Assembly: GCF_001399755.1 (NCBI RefSeq)
Contig: NZ_LJCP01000014.1
Location: forward strand, 282,872-346,871
DNA: 64,000 nucleotides
Reading direction: 5' to 3'
From: Thiohalorhabdus denitrificans
GTDB lineage: Bacteria; Pseudomonadota; Gammaproteobacteria; Thiohalorhabdales; Thiohalorhabdaceae
A model generated the notes under the pieces. The model was given only the letters and a program-made list of their open reading frames with translations, was not told the origin of the DNA and made no database searches. The translations under genes were made by a program, and so were the position numbers. Below, piece by piece: positions 1 through 13,954 of the stretch (position 1 is the stretch's first letter; each line of letters begins with the position of its first letter).

Positions 1-1339
1 CTGATCGGCCGGACCCTGCAGAAGCCCCTGGGACGGGCCATGGAGCGGGGCCGGGAGGGCACTCTGGAGAACGCCCTGGAATCGGCCTTCAGCTTCGGGC
101 GGGTCTACGGCGCCTACCTGTACGACGAGTCGGGCGAGCGGGTGGCGGCGGCCGGGGCCGCGGCCTACGCCAAGGAGCCCGACCGGGAGGACATCGCCGA
201 GCGGGCCGAAGCGGGCCAGGAAGGCGGGACCTACGGGGAGATGGGAGGTCGGGAGGTCTACAGCTACTTCGTTCCCCTGACCGACGGCTCCGGTCGCAAC
301 AACGGCCTGGTCCAGATCACCCGGCGGGCCAGCGAGATCCAGGGGTACCTCCAGCAGCTCCGCGGCTACGGCCTGGCGGGCCTGGCGGGGCTGGCCGTGA
401 TCCTGATGCTGGTAACGCTTCTGGGCCACCACTTCGCCGTGGGCCGGCCTCTCACCCGCCTGGCCCAGAGCATGAACCGGGTGGCGGCGGGCGACCGGGA
501 CCACCGGTCTTCCGAGACCGGGCCCCGGGAGATCGCCGACCTCAGCCGGACCTTCAACGGCATGCTCCGGCGCATGCAGCAGGACCAGGCGGAGATCCGG
601 GAGCGCCGCATCAGCGAGGAGCGCCTCCAGCGGGAGCTCCAGCAGTCGGAGAAGATGGCCGCCGTCGGCCGCCTGTCGGCGGGCGTGGCCCACGAGCTGG
701 GCACCCCCCTGAGCGTGGTGGACGGCACCGCTCAGCGCCTCCTGCGCGACGAGCGTCTGGATGCGGGCCAGCGGAAACGGCTGGAGCGCATCCGCGATCA
801 GGCCGGGCGGATGACCCAGATCGTGGAGCAGCTCTTGGCCTTCGGCCGGCAGCCCGGGGGGGCGCCCCGCCCAATTTCCACGGAGCAGCTGACCCGGGCC
901 GCCATCCATTCGGTCCGGGACCTGTATGCGGAGACCGGCGTCGAGCTCGAATGGCACACGCCCCAGCCCCCGCCCATGGTGGAGATCGATCCGGTGCGGG
1001 GGGAGCAGGCCCTCACCCACCTGCTCACCAACGCCGCGCAGGCCACCCCGGGCGGCCGGGTGGGCCTGCGCTGGGAAATCCAGGGGGACGAGGCCGTCCT
1101 GACCGTGGAGGACGACGGCCCCGGGATCCCCCTGGAACGCCGGGAATGGGTCTTCGACCCCTTCTCCACCACCAAGCCGCCCGGGCAGGGAAGCGGCCTG
1201 GGGCTGGCCCTGGTCCACGGTGTGGCGGAGGAGCACGGCGGAACCATCCACATCGAGCACAGCCCCCTGGGCGGCGCGGCCTTCGTCTTGCGCCTCCCCA
1301 GGGCCCACCCTTCTGCCGAGCCCGAAACGGGGGAAAACG

Positions 1340-1347
<8 letters not shown>
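1..1347 (+). CDS. Sensor histidine kinase, 5' end cut by window
   Basis: Membrane sensor kinase that autophosphorylates and passes phosphate to the overlapping response regulator. The frame stays open to base 1, so the true start lies upstream; an internal ATG at 40 is unlikely to be the start. A transmembrane segment at about residues 122-144 is followed by a HAMP linker (about 140-192), a HisKA motif GVAHELGTPLS with the phospho-acceptor His near residue 231, an N box LLTNAAQAT near 341, and ATP-lid motifs DDGPGIP near 371 and GSGLGLAL near 398. The stop overlaps the next gene by 8 bases, which argues for translational coupling. The sensed signal cannot be told because most of the periplasmic part is missing. 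Confidence 0.93.
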
Positions 1348-2725
<1,378 letters not shown>

Positions 2726-2747
2726 CCAAGGACGAGTCCGACAGCCC

Positions 2748-5099
<2,352 letters not shown>

Positions 5100-5110
5100 C
5101 CCCTGGCGGT

Positions 5111-5127
5111 GGCCCCAAGACGGGGCC
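5111..5127. terminator. Possible hairpin between convergent genes
   Basis: A 6-bp perfect stem GGCCCC / GGGGCC around the 5-base loop AAGAC lies between the convergent ends of tex and the rhodanese gene. There is no T-run, so it is at best a weak or factor-assisted terminator. Confidence 0.3.
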
Positions 5128-5132
5128 CTGGG

Positions 5133-5840
5133 CTACCCCTCCTCCCCGCCCAGGGACCGCTCCTGCAGATACTGCAGAAGGCCCATCTTGGCCGCCTTGC
5201 AGGTCTTCTCCTGAGCCGGGGTCCAGGCCGTCATGCTGATGCCGTCGCAGACATTGTTGATCCAACGGGCCTTCTCGGGCCGCTCCCGGTAGTACCCCGG
5301 CCCATGGGGGGAATCGGGCCAGTCGTCCCCGGAGGCCACCCGGTAACCGGCGTCCTGCCAGGCCGGGAAACCGTGCCGGAGGTAGTAGACCTCCTGCCAC
5401 CCCCAGTGCACCGCCAGGGCCGCCGAGCCGCTGGAGCGGGGGCAGTCCACCCCGTTGCAGTAGAACACCACCGGCTCGTCCTGGGCCGCCACCTCCCGCA
5501 GGGACTCCTCCGTGAGCTCCTCGAGCTGCTGGCCCGCGACCTCCCCGGCCCGAACCCAGTTTTCGTCAGGATCGTTCCTCAGGCGCGTGGACCCGGGGAT
5601 GTGCCCCACCAGGTAGTCCGCCTTCGTCCTGGGATCCACGAAGGGCACCCCCTCCTGCCAAAGCTCGTAGGCCCGTTCCACCGAAATGGTGGTGGCCCCC
5701 TCCACCCGCTCGGGACTGACGTAGTCGGAGGCCGGCTGGAAGGGGGCGTCCAAACGGTCGGCCACGCCCGATGTAGACACGGCCCAGGCCCATACAGCCA
5801 GGGCGGCGAGGCCGCCCATCCCCGGTAAAGACTTTCCCAT
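5133..5840 (-). CDS. Exported rhodanese-domain protein
   Basis: Periplasmic sulfurtransferase-like protein, 235 residues. A signal peptide (MGKSLPGMGGLAALAVWAWA) precedes a rhodanese fold with an active-site loop CNGVDCPRSSGSA. A Cys-containing C-terminal extension (NVCDGISMTAWTPAQEKTC) follows. The start at 5840 is chosen for the signal peptide; the frame continues upstream into the antiporter gene as a shadow. The loop has two Cys, and the first is in the catalytic position. Sulfur transfer would suit a sulfur oxidiser, but the substrate is not known. Confidence 0.85.
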   Translation of the reverse strand: MGKSLPGMGGLAALAVWAWAVSTSGVADRLDAPFQPASDYVSPERVEGATTISVERAYELWQEGVPFVDPRTKADYLVGHIPGSTRLRNDPDENWVRAGEVAGQQLEELTEESLREVAAQDEPVVFYCNGVDCPRSSGSAALAVHWGWQEVYYLRHGFPAWQDAGYRVASGDDWPDSPHGPGYYRERPEKARWINNVCDGISMTAWTPAQEKTCKAAKMGLLQYLQERSLGGEEG

Positions 5841-5926
5841 GGCTGGCTCCTCGTTGCCCCTTTTTGTTCCCCAGCCTGGTAAGCTACCGGAATTCCCGCA
5901 ACATGCATAGGGGTTTAGGCGCCCGA

Positions 5927-7921
5927 CTACCCCCCGAGCAGCCGCTTCTCCGCCCATTCCAGCCGCTCGGAAGGCCCCCGTAGGACCAGGGCGTCGCCCT
6001 CCCGCAGCTCTAGGTCCGGGGTGGGCTCCTCGCCGCGGATGCCGCCCCGGCGCACGGCGCTCACCTGCACCCCCTGCTCCTCCAGACCCAGCTCGGCCAG
6101 CCGCCAACCCACGCTGGGGGCATCCGCCGGCAGGAGCACAGTGTGAAGCCGCTCGCCGCCGGCCGGGGCCCGCTCCCCCGCATCCAGCTCCGCCCCCGTG
6201 AACAGCCCCCGCAGCTGCCGGTAGCCGCTGGAGCGGGCGTTCTCCAGGAGCCGCATCACCTCCCCCGTGGGCACCCCCAGGGTCAGAAGCAGCTCCGTGG
6301 CGAGCATGAGGCTGGCCTCCAGGCTCTCGGGCAGGACCTCCGTGGCCCCGGCCTCGGAGAGCTCCTCCATGTAGGTGTCGTCCCGGGTGCGCACCAGGAT
6401 GGGGAGGTCCGGGTACTCGGCGCGCACCCGGCCCAGGATGCGGAGGGCGGCGTTCACCTCGTCGAAGGTCACCACCAGGGCCCGGGCCCGCCCGAGCCCG
6501 GCCGCCTCCAGCAGGTCGCGGTGCGTGGCGTCGCCGTAGAAGACCCGCTCCCCCGCGTCCCGGGCATCGCGGATGCGGATGGGGTCCAGGTCCAGGGCCA
6601 CGTACTCCTGGGCCTCGTCGCGCAGGAACTTGGCCAGGTTCTGGCCCACCCGCCCGTAGCCGCACAGGATGATGTGGTCCTGAAGCTGGTGGGTGGCCTC
6701 CGCCACCTCCCGCTGGCGCTCGGTTCGCCGCTGCAGGTAGCTGCGGTGCAGGAGGCCCTTGGCCACCACGCCGTTGTAGCGCACCAGGAAGGGGGTCAGG
6801 GCCATGGAGACCACCACCGCGGTAAGCACGACCTGGCTGGTGGCGGGGTCGAACAGCTCGTGCTTCATGGCCAGGGCCAGCAGGGCGAAGCCGAACTCGC
6901 CCCCCTGCGCCAGCACCATGCCGGTGCGCACCGCCACCCCGGCCTCGTTGCCCGCCACCCGGGTCAAGGCCGCCACGAGGAGTCCCTTGCCCAGCACCAG
7001 GAAGCCCACCAAGGCGACCACCTGGGGCCAGATGTCGGGGAGCTGGAAGATGTCCAGCCGCGCGCCGATGGTGATGAAGAACAGGCCGAGCAGGACGTCG
7101 CGGAAGGGCCGGATGTCCGCCTCGATCTGGTGGCGGAACTCCGTCTCGCCGAGCATCAGCCCCGCCAGGAAGGCCCCCAGGGCCAGGGACAGGCCCAGCT
7201 CGTGGGTAATCCAGGCGGCGGCGAGGGCCACCATGAGTACGGTGAGGGTGAACAGCTCCGCCGAGTGGGTACGGGTCACCTCGCGGAACAGGGGCCGCAA
7301 GGCGTAGCGGCCCAGGGCGAACATGACGGCCAGGGCCAGCACCCCCTTAAGCAGGGCCAGGAGGATGGGCCACCACATGGATTCGGCGCCGTTCCCGGCC
7401 AGGATCGGGATCAGCACCAGGAACGGCACCACCGCCAGGTCCTGGAACAGCAGGATGCCCACCGCGGTGCGGCCGTGCCGGGACTGCAGCTCCAGCTGGT
7501 CGGCCAGCTGCTTCACCACGATGGCCGTGGAGGACAGGGCCAATGCCCCGCCCACCACCACCGCCCCCTCCCAGGAGACGCCGTAGAGCAGGGCGATCCC
7601 GGTCCCGGCCGCGGTCCCCAGCACCACCTGCGCCCCGCCCAGCCCCACCACGGTCCGGCGCATGGCCAGGAACTGAGGCAGGGAGAACTCTAGGCCGATG
7701 GTGAACAGCAGGAACACCACGCCGATCTCCGCAAGGAGCTCCAGGGCCGCACTCTCATGGATCCAACCCAGGCCGTGGGGGCCCGCCAGGACCCCCGCCA
7801 GCAAATAGCCCAGCACCGGGGGCAGGTGGGCGCGCCGCAGGAGCGCCACCGCCACCACGGCCAGCGCCAGGAGGACCAGGAAATCCTGCAAGGGGTGGAT
7901 CTGCATGCGAAGCTCATCCAT
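5927..7921 (-). CDS. KefB/KefC-like cation:proton antiporter (CPA2) with RCK domain
   Basis: Inner-membrane monovalent-cation/proton antiporter, 664 residues. The first 390 or so residues form about 12 transmembrane segments of the Na/H exchanger fold, with GVVFLLFTIGLEFSLPQ typical of CPA2 proteins. A TrkA-N nucleotide-binding domain follows (HIILCGYGRVGQNLAKFL, GXGXXG fold), with a TrkA-C domain at about 575-660. The likely job is potassium efflux or pH control under stress. A second in-frame ATG at 7906 is also possible; neither start has a clear ribosome site. Confidence 0.92.
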   Translation of the reverse strand: MDELRMQIHPLQDFLVLLALAVVAVALLRRAHLPPVLGYLLAGVLAGPHGLGWIHESAALELLAEIGVVFLLFTIGLEFSLPQFLAMRRTVVGLGGAQVVLGTAAGTGIALLYGVSWEGAVVVGGALALSSTAIVVKQLADQLELQSRHGRTAVGILLFQDLAVVPFLVLIPILAGNGAESMWWPILLALLKGVLALAVMFALGRYALRPLFREVTRTHSAELFTLTVLMVALAAAWITHELGLSLALGAFLAGLMLGETEFRHQIEADIRPFRDVLLGLFFITIGARLDIFQLPDIWPQVVALVGFLVLGKGLLVAALTRVAGNEAGVAVRTGMVLAQGGEFGFALLALAMKHELFDPATSQVVLTAVVVSMALTPFLVRYNGVVAKGLLHRSYLQRRTERQREVAEATHQLQDHIILCGYGRVGQNLAKFLRDEAQEYVALDLDPIRIRDARDAGERVFYGDATHRDLLEAAGLGRARALVVTFDEVNAALRILGRVRAEYPDLPILVRTRDDTYMEELSEAGATEVLPESLEASLMLATELLLTLGVPTGEVMRLLENARSSGYRQLRGLFTGAELDAGERAPAGGERLHTVLLPADAPSVGWRLAELGLEEQGVQVSAVRRGGIRGEEPTPDLELREGDALVLRGPSERLEWAEKRLLGG

Positions 7922-8088
7922 GGGTTCGGGGTAACCGTCCGGACATTTCCGGACACCATCGGCGCCCAGCTTACAGGGCGAGAACGGGTTTGCGCATACC
8001 GGCCTTTGCCCCCGGCCCCGGGCCTTTTATGGTGGGAATACCCCCTTGGGCGGGCCCATTCTGCCACCAAGCAACGCCAGGAGCCCTC

Positions 8089-10512
8089 ATGCCCGGACCC
8101 CAGCCCCTGCCACCGGCATCCCTGTACCAGCGGTGCGATCCCCAGGAGCTATCCTTCCAGACCACCGCGGAGCTGGAGGACCTGGAACGGATCATCGGCC
8201 AGGACCGCGCCCTCGACGCCCTGCATTTCGGGGCGGGCATCCGCAGCGAGGGCTTCAACCTGTTCGTGCTCGGCCCCAACGGCATGGGCAAGCACACGGT
8301 GGTCCAGCATTTCCTGGAAGACCGGGCCGCGCGCGAGCCCGTGCCCCCGGACCGGTGCTACGTGCACAACTTCGAACAGTCCAACCGCCCCCTCCTCCTG
8401 GAGCTTCCCCCCGGCAAGGGGGTGCAGCTGCGCGACGACCTGGACCAGCTGATCGAGGAGCTGCGTACCGCCATCCCGGCCACCTTCGAGAGCGAGGAGA
8501 ACCAGAGCCGCATCCACGAGATCCAGCAGGAGTTCAATCAGCGCCAGGAGGAGGCCTTCCAGGAGGTCCAGCAGGAGGCCGAGGAACGCGGAATCACCCT
8601 CCTCCAGACCCCCGCCGGGTTCACCTTCGCCCCGGTGCGCGACGGCGAGGTCCTGGGCCCCGAGGAGTTCCAGAAGCTGGACGAGGAGGAGCGCCACCGC
8701 ATCGAGGCGGACATCGCCCACCTGCAGGAGCGCCTGCAATGGGTCCTGCGCCAGGTGCCCAAATGGCGCAAGGAGAGCCAGGAGAAGGCCCAGGAGGTGA
8801 ACAGGCAGATGGCGGACTTCGCCGTGGGGCACCTGATCGAGGGCTTCAAGAGCGAATACGCCGATCTACCGGACGTGCGGGCCCACCTGGACGCCATCAA
8901 GCAGGATGTGATCGACCACGTGAACACCTTCCGCCGGGACTCCGCCCAGGAGGAGAGCGAGGAGGACGGGGGCTACGAGGCGCTCCTGCGGCGCTACCGG
9001 CTCAATGTCCTGGTGGACAACGGCGGCCAGCAGGGGGCCCCGGTCCATTACGAGGACCTGCCCACCCACCACCATCTGGTGGGGCGTGTGGAGCACCGCG
9101 CCGAGCAGGGCGCCCTGTTCACCGACTTCCGGCTCATCCGCGAGGGCGCCCTGCACCGCGCCAACGGCGGCTACCTGATCCTGGACATGCGCAAGCTGCT
9201 CATGCAGCCCTTCGCCTGGGAGAGCCTGAAGCGCGCCCTCTACGCCAATGAGATCCGCATCGAGTCCCTGGAGCAGCTCTACAGCTTCCTCGCCACCGTC
9301 ACCCTGGAGCCCGAGCCGGTGCCCCTGAACATCAAGGTGGTGCTGCTCGGCGACCGCTTCCTCTACTACCTGCTGTCCGAGTACGACCCGGACTTCCGGG
9401 AGCTCTTCAAGGTGCAGGCGGATTTCGAGGAGGACTTCGAGCGCAGCACCGAGAACAACGCCTTGTACGCCCAGCTTATCGCCACCCTGGCCAGGCGCGA
9501 GGGCCTCCTACCCCTCGACCGCACCGGCGTAGCCCGGGTCATCGAGCACGCCGCCCGCCTGGTGGAGGACGCCGAGCGCCTCTCCCTGCACAGCGGAAAC
9601 CTCGCGGACCTGCTCCGCGAGTCCAACTTCTGGGCCCGGGAGGCCGGGCAGGAGGTAGTCCGGGCCGAGGACGTGCAGACCGCCATCGACAAGCAGACCT
9701 ACCGCTCCGCCCGCATCCGGGAGCGCCTGCAGCGCGCCATCCGGAACGACGTGCTGATGATCGACACGGCGGGGAGCAAGGTGGGGCAGATCAACGGCCT
9801 CGCCGTGCTGCAGCTCGGCGATTTCGCCTTCGGCCGCCCCAACCGCATCACCGCCACCGCCCGCCTGGGGGACGGCCAGGTGGTGGACATCGAGCGGGAA
9901 GCGGAGCTGGGCGGCAGCATCCACTCCAAAGGGGTGATGATCCTGTCCAATTTCCTGGCCGCCCGCTATTCCCCCGAGCACCGCCTGTCCCTGTCCGCAA
10001 GTCTCACCTTCGAGCAGTCCTACGGAATGGTGGAGGGCGACTCCGCCTCGGTGGCCGAGCTGTGCGCCCTGCTGTCGGTGCTGGCGGACGCGCCCCTCCG
10101 CCAGTCCCTGGCGGTAACCGGCTCCGTGAACCAGCACGGCGAGGTGCAGCCCATCGGCGGCGTCAACGAGAAAATCGAGGGCTTTTTCGACGTCTGCAGC
10201 CAGCGGGGCCTCACCGGGGAGCAGGGGGTGGTCATCCCCCGGACCAATGTGGACCACCTGATGCTGCGCGCCGACGTACGCCAGGCCGCCGAGGCGGGCA
10301 CCTTCGCCATCTACCCGGTCTCCCGCGTGGACGAGGCCGTGGAGCTGTTCATGGACAGGGAAGCGGGAGCGCGCGACCCCGAAACCGGGCGCTTCCCCTA
10401 CGGCACGGTCAATCGCCTGGTGGAGCGGCGGCTGGAGCACTACGCCCAGGTCTATCGCCAGGAGCACGCGGACGGTGACGATCTGTCCGGGGACGGCCAG
10501 GAGGATGGCTGA
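8089..10512 (+). CDS. Lon-family ATP-dependent protease, YcbZ/LonH type
   Basis: ATP-dependent protease, 807 residues, with an N-terminal AAA domain of the AAA_32 type and a C-terminal Lon proteolytic domain. Walker A reads GPNGMGKHT near residue 65. The catalytic dyad is Ser652 in VEGDSASVAE and Lys695 in GGVNEKIEGFF. The ATG at 8089 is chosen because AGGAG lies 6 bases upstream and the family N terminus starts there; an earlier in-frame ATG at 7990 would add 33 unconvincing residues. It differs from canonical Lon, lacking the N-terminal substrate domain. It overlaps the following universal stress gene. Confidence 0.93.
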   Translation: MPGPQPLPPASLYQRCDPQELSFQTTAELEDLERIIGQDRALDALHFGAGIRSEGFNLFVLGPNGMGKHTVVQHFLEDRAAREPVPPDRCYVHNFEQSNRPLLLELPPGKGVQLRDDLDQLIEELRTAIPATFESEENQSRIHEIQQEFNQRQEEAFQEVQQEAEERGITLLQTPAGFTFAPVRDGEVLGPEEFQKLDEEERHRIEADIAHLQERLQWVLRQVPKWRKESQEKAQEVNRQMADFAVGHLIEGFKSEYADLPDVRAHLDAIKQDVIDHVNTFRRDSAQEESEEDGGYEALLRRYRLNVLVDNGGQQGAPVHYEDLPTHHHLVGRVEHRAEQGALFTDFRLIREGALHRANGGYLILDMRKLLMQPFAWESLKRALYANEIRIESLEQLYSFLATVTLEPEPVPLNIKVVLLGDRFLYYLLSEYDPDFRELFKVQADFEEDFERSTENNALYAQLIATLARREGLLPLDRTGVARVIEHAARLVEDAERLSLHSGNLADLLRESNFWAREAGQEVVRAEDVQTAIDKQTYRSARIRERLQRAIRNDVLMIDTAGSKVGQINGLAVLQLGDFAFGRPNRITATARLGDGQVVDIEREAELGGSIHSKGVMILSNFLAARYSPEHRLSLSASLTFEQSYGMVEGDSASVAELCALLSVLADAPLRQSLAVTGSVNQHGEVQPIGGVNEKIEGFFDVCSQRGLTGEQGVVIPRTNVDHLMLRADVRQAAEAGTFAIYPVSRVDEAVELFMDREAGARDPETGRFPYGTVNRLVERRLEHYAQVYRQEHADGDDLSGDGQEDG

Positions 10513-11347
10513 GCCCGAAAGCAGCGGCGACATCCGACGCATCCTGGTGCTGGTGGACGCCTCCCGCACCAGCCAGGCCGCCCTGGAGGCAGCCGCGGAA
10601 CTGGCCGCCCGCCACGATGCGGAGCTGGCCACCCTCTACGTGGAAGAAACGGATCTCCTACGGCTGGCGGGCCTGCCCTTCGCCCGGGAGGTGGGCACCA
10701 CCTCCGGAGTCAGCCGCCCGCTCAGCTCCGAGCAGCTGGAGCGGCGCCTCAAGGGGCAGGCCGCCGAGGTGCGCCAGCGCCTGCAGGCCCTGGCGGCCCG
10801 GCACCGCATCCGCTGGTCGCTCCAGGTGGCGCGGGGCCGGGCGGACGCCGTGGCCCTGGCTTGGGCCACCCCCGGGGACCTGCTCGTGGTGGGGAAGACG
10901 GGATGGTCGCGCCTGCCCTACAAGCGCCTGGGCTCCACCCCCCGCGACCTGGTCCGGAAGGCCAACGTCTCGGTAATGGTCTACGCGCCCCCGCCAACCC
11001 CCCGACGCCACCCCATCGTCGCCGTGTTCGACGACCCGCAAAGCGGGCCCCCTACCCTGGCCCTGGCGGCCTACATCGCCCATACCGAGGCAGATACCCT
11101 GACGGTGCTCATCCCCGAGGCGGAGGCGGAACGGCTGGTCCCGGAGGTGCGGCGGTGGCTGGCGGGGCGGGGAGTGGACGCCTCCCTCAAGCTCCTACAA
11201 GCCCGGGACCCCGAGGCCCTGACCAACACCCTGTCCCGCGAGCGTCTGCAAGCCCTGGTGATCCATCGGAACAGCCCCCTGATCGCCGGGGAGGTCCGCC
11301 AGCGGCTCCTGGAATCCCTGGACGTCCCGGTCGTACTCGTGCCCTGA
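10505..11347 (+). CDS. Universal stress protein with tandem Usp domains
   Basis: Cytoplasmic stress protein of 280 residues. The first Usp domain starts RRILVLVDASRTSQAALEAA and has a nucleotide-loop-like segment GDLLVVGKTGWSRLP; the second, from about residue 165 (HPIVAVFDDPQSG), is more divergent and lacks a clear ATP-binding signature. The ATG at 10505 overlaps the protease stop by 8 bases. A GTG at 10475 in the same frame has GGAG 10 bases upstream and could be the true start. Coupling to a protease suggests a shared stress response. Confidence 0.82.
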   Translation: MAEPESSGDIRRILVLVDASRTSQAALEAAAELAARHDAELATLYVEETDLLRLAGLPFAREVGTTSGVSRPLSSEQLERRLKGQAAEVRQRLQALAARHRIRWSLQVARGRADAVALAWATPGDLLVVGKTGWSRLPYKRLGSTPRDLVRKANVSVMVYAPPPTPRRHPIVAVFDDPQSGPPTLALAAYIAHTEADTLTVLIPEAEAERLVPEVRRWLAGRGVDASLKLLQARDPEALTNTLSRERLQALVIHRNSPLIAGEVRQRLLESLDVPVVLVP

Positions 11348-11746
11348 CCGACCCCGCCCGCCGGACGGGGATTGCGGGGCGTCCAGTCCGCGGCCTTCCG
11401 TTTTCCCGCCTGCCCGTTCCTCCCCGGTGGTTGGCCGGCGGATGCTACCGTCGCCCCTCCTGCCTTCCCGTTCCCCGTAGCCGCTTCCCCCAGCGTAGAA
11501 GACAGGGCGGTGCGTATTCCCCGGCCGTCCCTGCTCGTCCCTTTATGCCCGGTTTACGGATCCTTTCCTTTTTTGGGTGTCCTGATCCGCAAAAACAAAG
11601 GTGTCGCCTATAGACGTCAATCCCGGCGGGCTTATTGCGTATGGACAGATTTAAGGCGATAGTTCCCCATCAGATGGAACCGGGCCGCGCAAACGGGGAC
11701 AGAAGCCCCTTTGCAGGGCCCCACCAGGAAACCGAACGGGGCCGCT
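11348..11746. other. Intergenic stretch without a recognised gene
   Basis: About 400 bases between the universal stress gene and the membrane-protein gene. Codon pattern and composition do not support a protein. A T-rich patch around 11560-11600 breaks the GC-rich background and may hold the promoter of the downstream pair, but no clear -35/-10 pair is assigned. Confidence 0.5.
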
Positions 11747-13255
11747 ATGTCATTAGCCAATGTCTTCATGATCGTACCCAGCCCGATCCTGTCGGCGCTG
11801 ATCTGGATCGTTGTCCTCGCCGTTCTGCTCTACCTGGCGCGGACACCGGTGCACCGCGTATTCCTCTCCGCCAGCCGCGGCCTGTACCGGGTCCTCCGCC
11901 TGTCGGCCTTCTCCGTGCTGCGGGCCGAGAAGCGCATCGCCGACCGCAACCGGGAGGTGCTGCTGGCCCAGGGCCGCGAGGCCGCCGAGCGCCAGATCGA
12001 GCGCGAGTTCGACCGGGTGGACCAGACCGTCCACCGCGAGCTGGCCGGCTATCCGGAGCTCCACCGCCGGATGACCGAGGAAATCACGGCCATCGAGGAG
12101 GAGCACAAGAACAGCCAGGAGGTCCCGCCCTCCCCGCCGGGCTGGACCGAGGCCGTGGACGCTGTGGCCCGGATCCCCGCCAACGGCGACCCGATGGTGG
12201 GCAACGTCCTGGACGACATCCGCAAATCCCTGGAGAAGGCCCACGAGAAGGCCACCTCCGAATATCGCCGGGCCACGGCGGAGCGCCACAAGCTGCTGGA
12301 GCGCATGCGTCCCCACTGGCGGAGCCTGCAGCAGCAGGTGTCCGATGTGGACAAGACCATCAACAGCCTGCTGGACCGCAGCCGCGCCATCGACCGGCAG
12401 ATGGAGGAGTACGAGGAGACGGTCCGTGGCACGGACCGGGCGGTGCGCCGGCTCTCGTCCTCCACCCTGACCCAGTTCTTCATCTCCCTGTTCGTGATGC
12501 TGATCGCCATCGGCGGGGCCATCATCAACTTCAACCTGATCGCCCGGCCCATGGCGGAGATGGTGGGCGGCACCAACGACCTGGCCGGATTCCGCACCGC
12601 CGACATCGCGGCCATGGTAATCATCTTCGTGGAGGTCTCCATGGGACTGTTCCTCATGGAGTCCATGCGGGTCACGCGGCTGTTCCCGGTGATCGGCTCC
12701 CTGAGCGACAAGCAGCGCCACCGCATGGCCTGGATCACCTTCACCATCCTGTTCGCCCTGGCCTCGGTGGAGGCCGGTCTGGCCTACATGCGCGAGATCC
12801 TCATGGAGCAGGAGATGGCCACCCAGGCCATCCTGAGCGGGGGCGCGGAAGCGAGCGCGGAATCCTCCGCCGACAGCGTCCGCTGGATCACCACGGCCTC
12901 CCAGATGGGCCTGGGCTTCATCCTGCCTTTCGCCCTGGTGTTCGTGGCCATCCCCCTGGAAACCTTCGTGCAGTCCCTGCGCACCGTGCTGGGCATCGCG
13001 GCCATGGGCATCCTGCGCGTGGCGGCCTTCCTCCTCCGGGTCCTGGGCAGCGGCGCGCGCTACGCCGGCCAACTCCTGGTGGACCTCTATGACCTCCTCA
13101 TCTTCGCCCCGCTCTGGGTCGAGCATCGGCTGATGGAGCGGGGTGACGGCGGCGACGGGGAGCAAGGCCAGACGCCGCGGAAGCGCCCAACCTCCGGGCC
13201 CAAGGCCGCGAAATCCGCCGGCAAGACCGAGACCGCCAAGGAGGAGCCCGCATGA
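11747..13255 (+). CDS. Membrane protein with coiled-coil, function unknown
   Basis: Unrecognised 502-residue inner-membrane protein. One transmembrane helix lies near residues 8-28. A long charged, probably coiled-coil section covers about 60-230, and four further hydrophobic segments lie at about 242-270, 285-310, 325-345 and 385-410. The tail is basic and Pro/Lys-rich. The ATG at 11747 is used because it begins the first hydrophobic segment; an ATG at 11711 is also in frame. The last four bases overlap the start of the VWA lipoprotein gene (ATGA), so the two are probably translated together and may form one complex. Confidence 0.75.
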   Translation: MSLANVFMIVPSPILSALIWIVVLAVLLYLARTPVHRVFLSASRGLYRVLRLSAFSVLRAEKRIADRNREVLLAQGREAAERQIEREFDRVDQTVHRELAGYPELHRRMTEEITAIEEEHKNSQEVPPSPPGWTEAVDAVARIPANGDPMVGNVLDDIRKSLEKAHEKATSEYRRATAERHKLLERMRPHWRSLQQQVSDVDKTINSLLDRSRAIDRQMEEYEETVRGTDRAVRRLSSSTLTQFFISLFVMLIAIGGAIINFNLIARPMAEMVGGTNDLAGFRTADIAAMVIIFVEVSMGLFLMESMRVTRLFPVIGSLSDKQRHRMAWITFTILFALASVEAGLAYMREILMEQEMATQAILSGGAEASAESSADSVRWITTASQMGLGFILPFALVFVAIPLETFVQSLRTVLGIAAMGILRVAAFLLRVLGSGARYAGQLLVDLYDLLIFAPLWVEHRLMERGDGGDGEQGQTPRKRPTSGPKAAKSAGKTETAKEEPA

Positions 13256-13902
13256 AACGCCTGCTACTCCTACTCCTCGTCCCCGCCGTCCTGGTGCTGA
13301 CCGGCTGCCCCCGCTCGGCGCCTCCGGACCGCGGGGTCTACCTGCTGCTCGACACCTCCGGGACCTACACCCAGGAACTCGACAAGGCCCAGCGGATCAT
13401 CAGTTACGTGCTGTCGCGCATGAACCCGGGGGACAACTTCGCGGTCGCCCGCATCGACACGGGCAGCTTCAGCGAGAAGGACATCATTGCCCGGACCACC
13501 TTCGACGACCGCCCGAGCAAGACCAACCAGCAGAAACGCCAATTCCGGGAACAGATCAAGGAATACGTGGAAGGGGTGGAGTCCTCCAGGTACACGGACA
13601 TCACCGGGGGCATGCTGCAGGGCATCGAGTGGCTCAACGAGGTGGGTCCGTCCCAGAAGGTGATCCTGGTGTTCTCGGACATGAAGGAGGACCTGCCGGA
13701 CAACTACGTGCGGGACGTGTCCCTGGAGCTGTCCGGGATCGAGGTGGCGGCCCTGAACGTGACCAAGCTCCGGAGCGACATCGTCGACCCCCGCAAGTAC
13801 ATGTCCCGCGTGGACAACTGGCGGAAACAGGTCGAGGACGCCGGGGGCGAGTGGCGGATGATCAACGATTTGGACAATCTAACGGGGTTGTTTTCCGGTT
13901 GA
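13252..13902 (+). CDS. VWA-domain lipoprotein
   Basis: Secreted lipoprotein of 216 residues. A hydrophobic leader ends in the lipobox LTGC, so Cys21 is the likely acylated residue. The remainder reads as a von Willebrand A fold with a MIDAS-like motif DTSGT in place of the usual DxSxS, a central [14 protein letters not shown] segment and [11 protein letters not shown] near the second acidic site. The altered MIDAS may weaken metal-dependent ligand binding. It overlaps the preceding membrane-protein gene by 4 bases. Partner and function are unknown. Confidence 0.8.
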   Translation: MKRLLLLLLVPAVLVLTGCPRSAPPDRGVYLLLDTSGTYTQELDKAQRIISYVLSRMNPGDNFAVARIDTGSFSEKDIIARTTFDDRPSKTNQQKRQFREQIKEYVEGVESSRYTDITGGMLQGIEWLNEVGPSQKVILVFSDMKEDLPDNYVRDVSLELSGIEVAALNVTKLRSDIVDPRKYMSRVDNWRKQVEDAGGEWRMINDLDNLTGLFSG

Positions 13903-13954
13903 GCCGCACGCCAATAATGGACCCAGAAGCCACGGTCCATCGGGAGGAAGCGGC

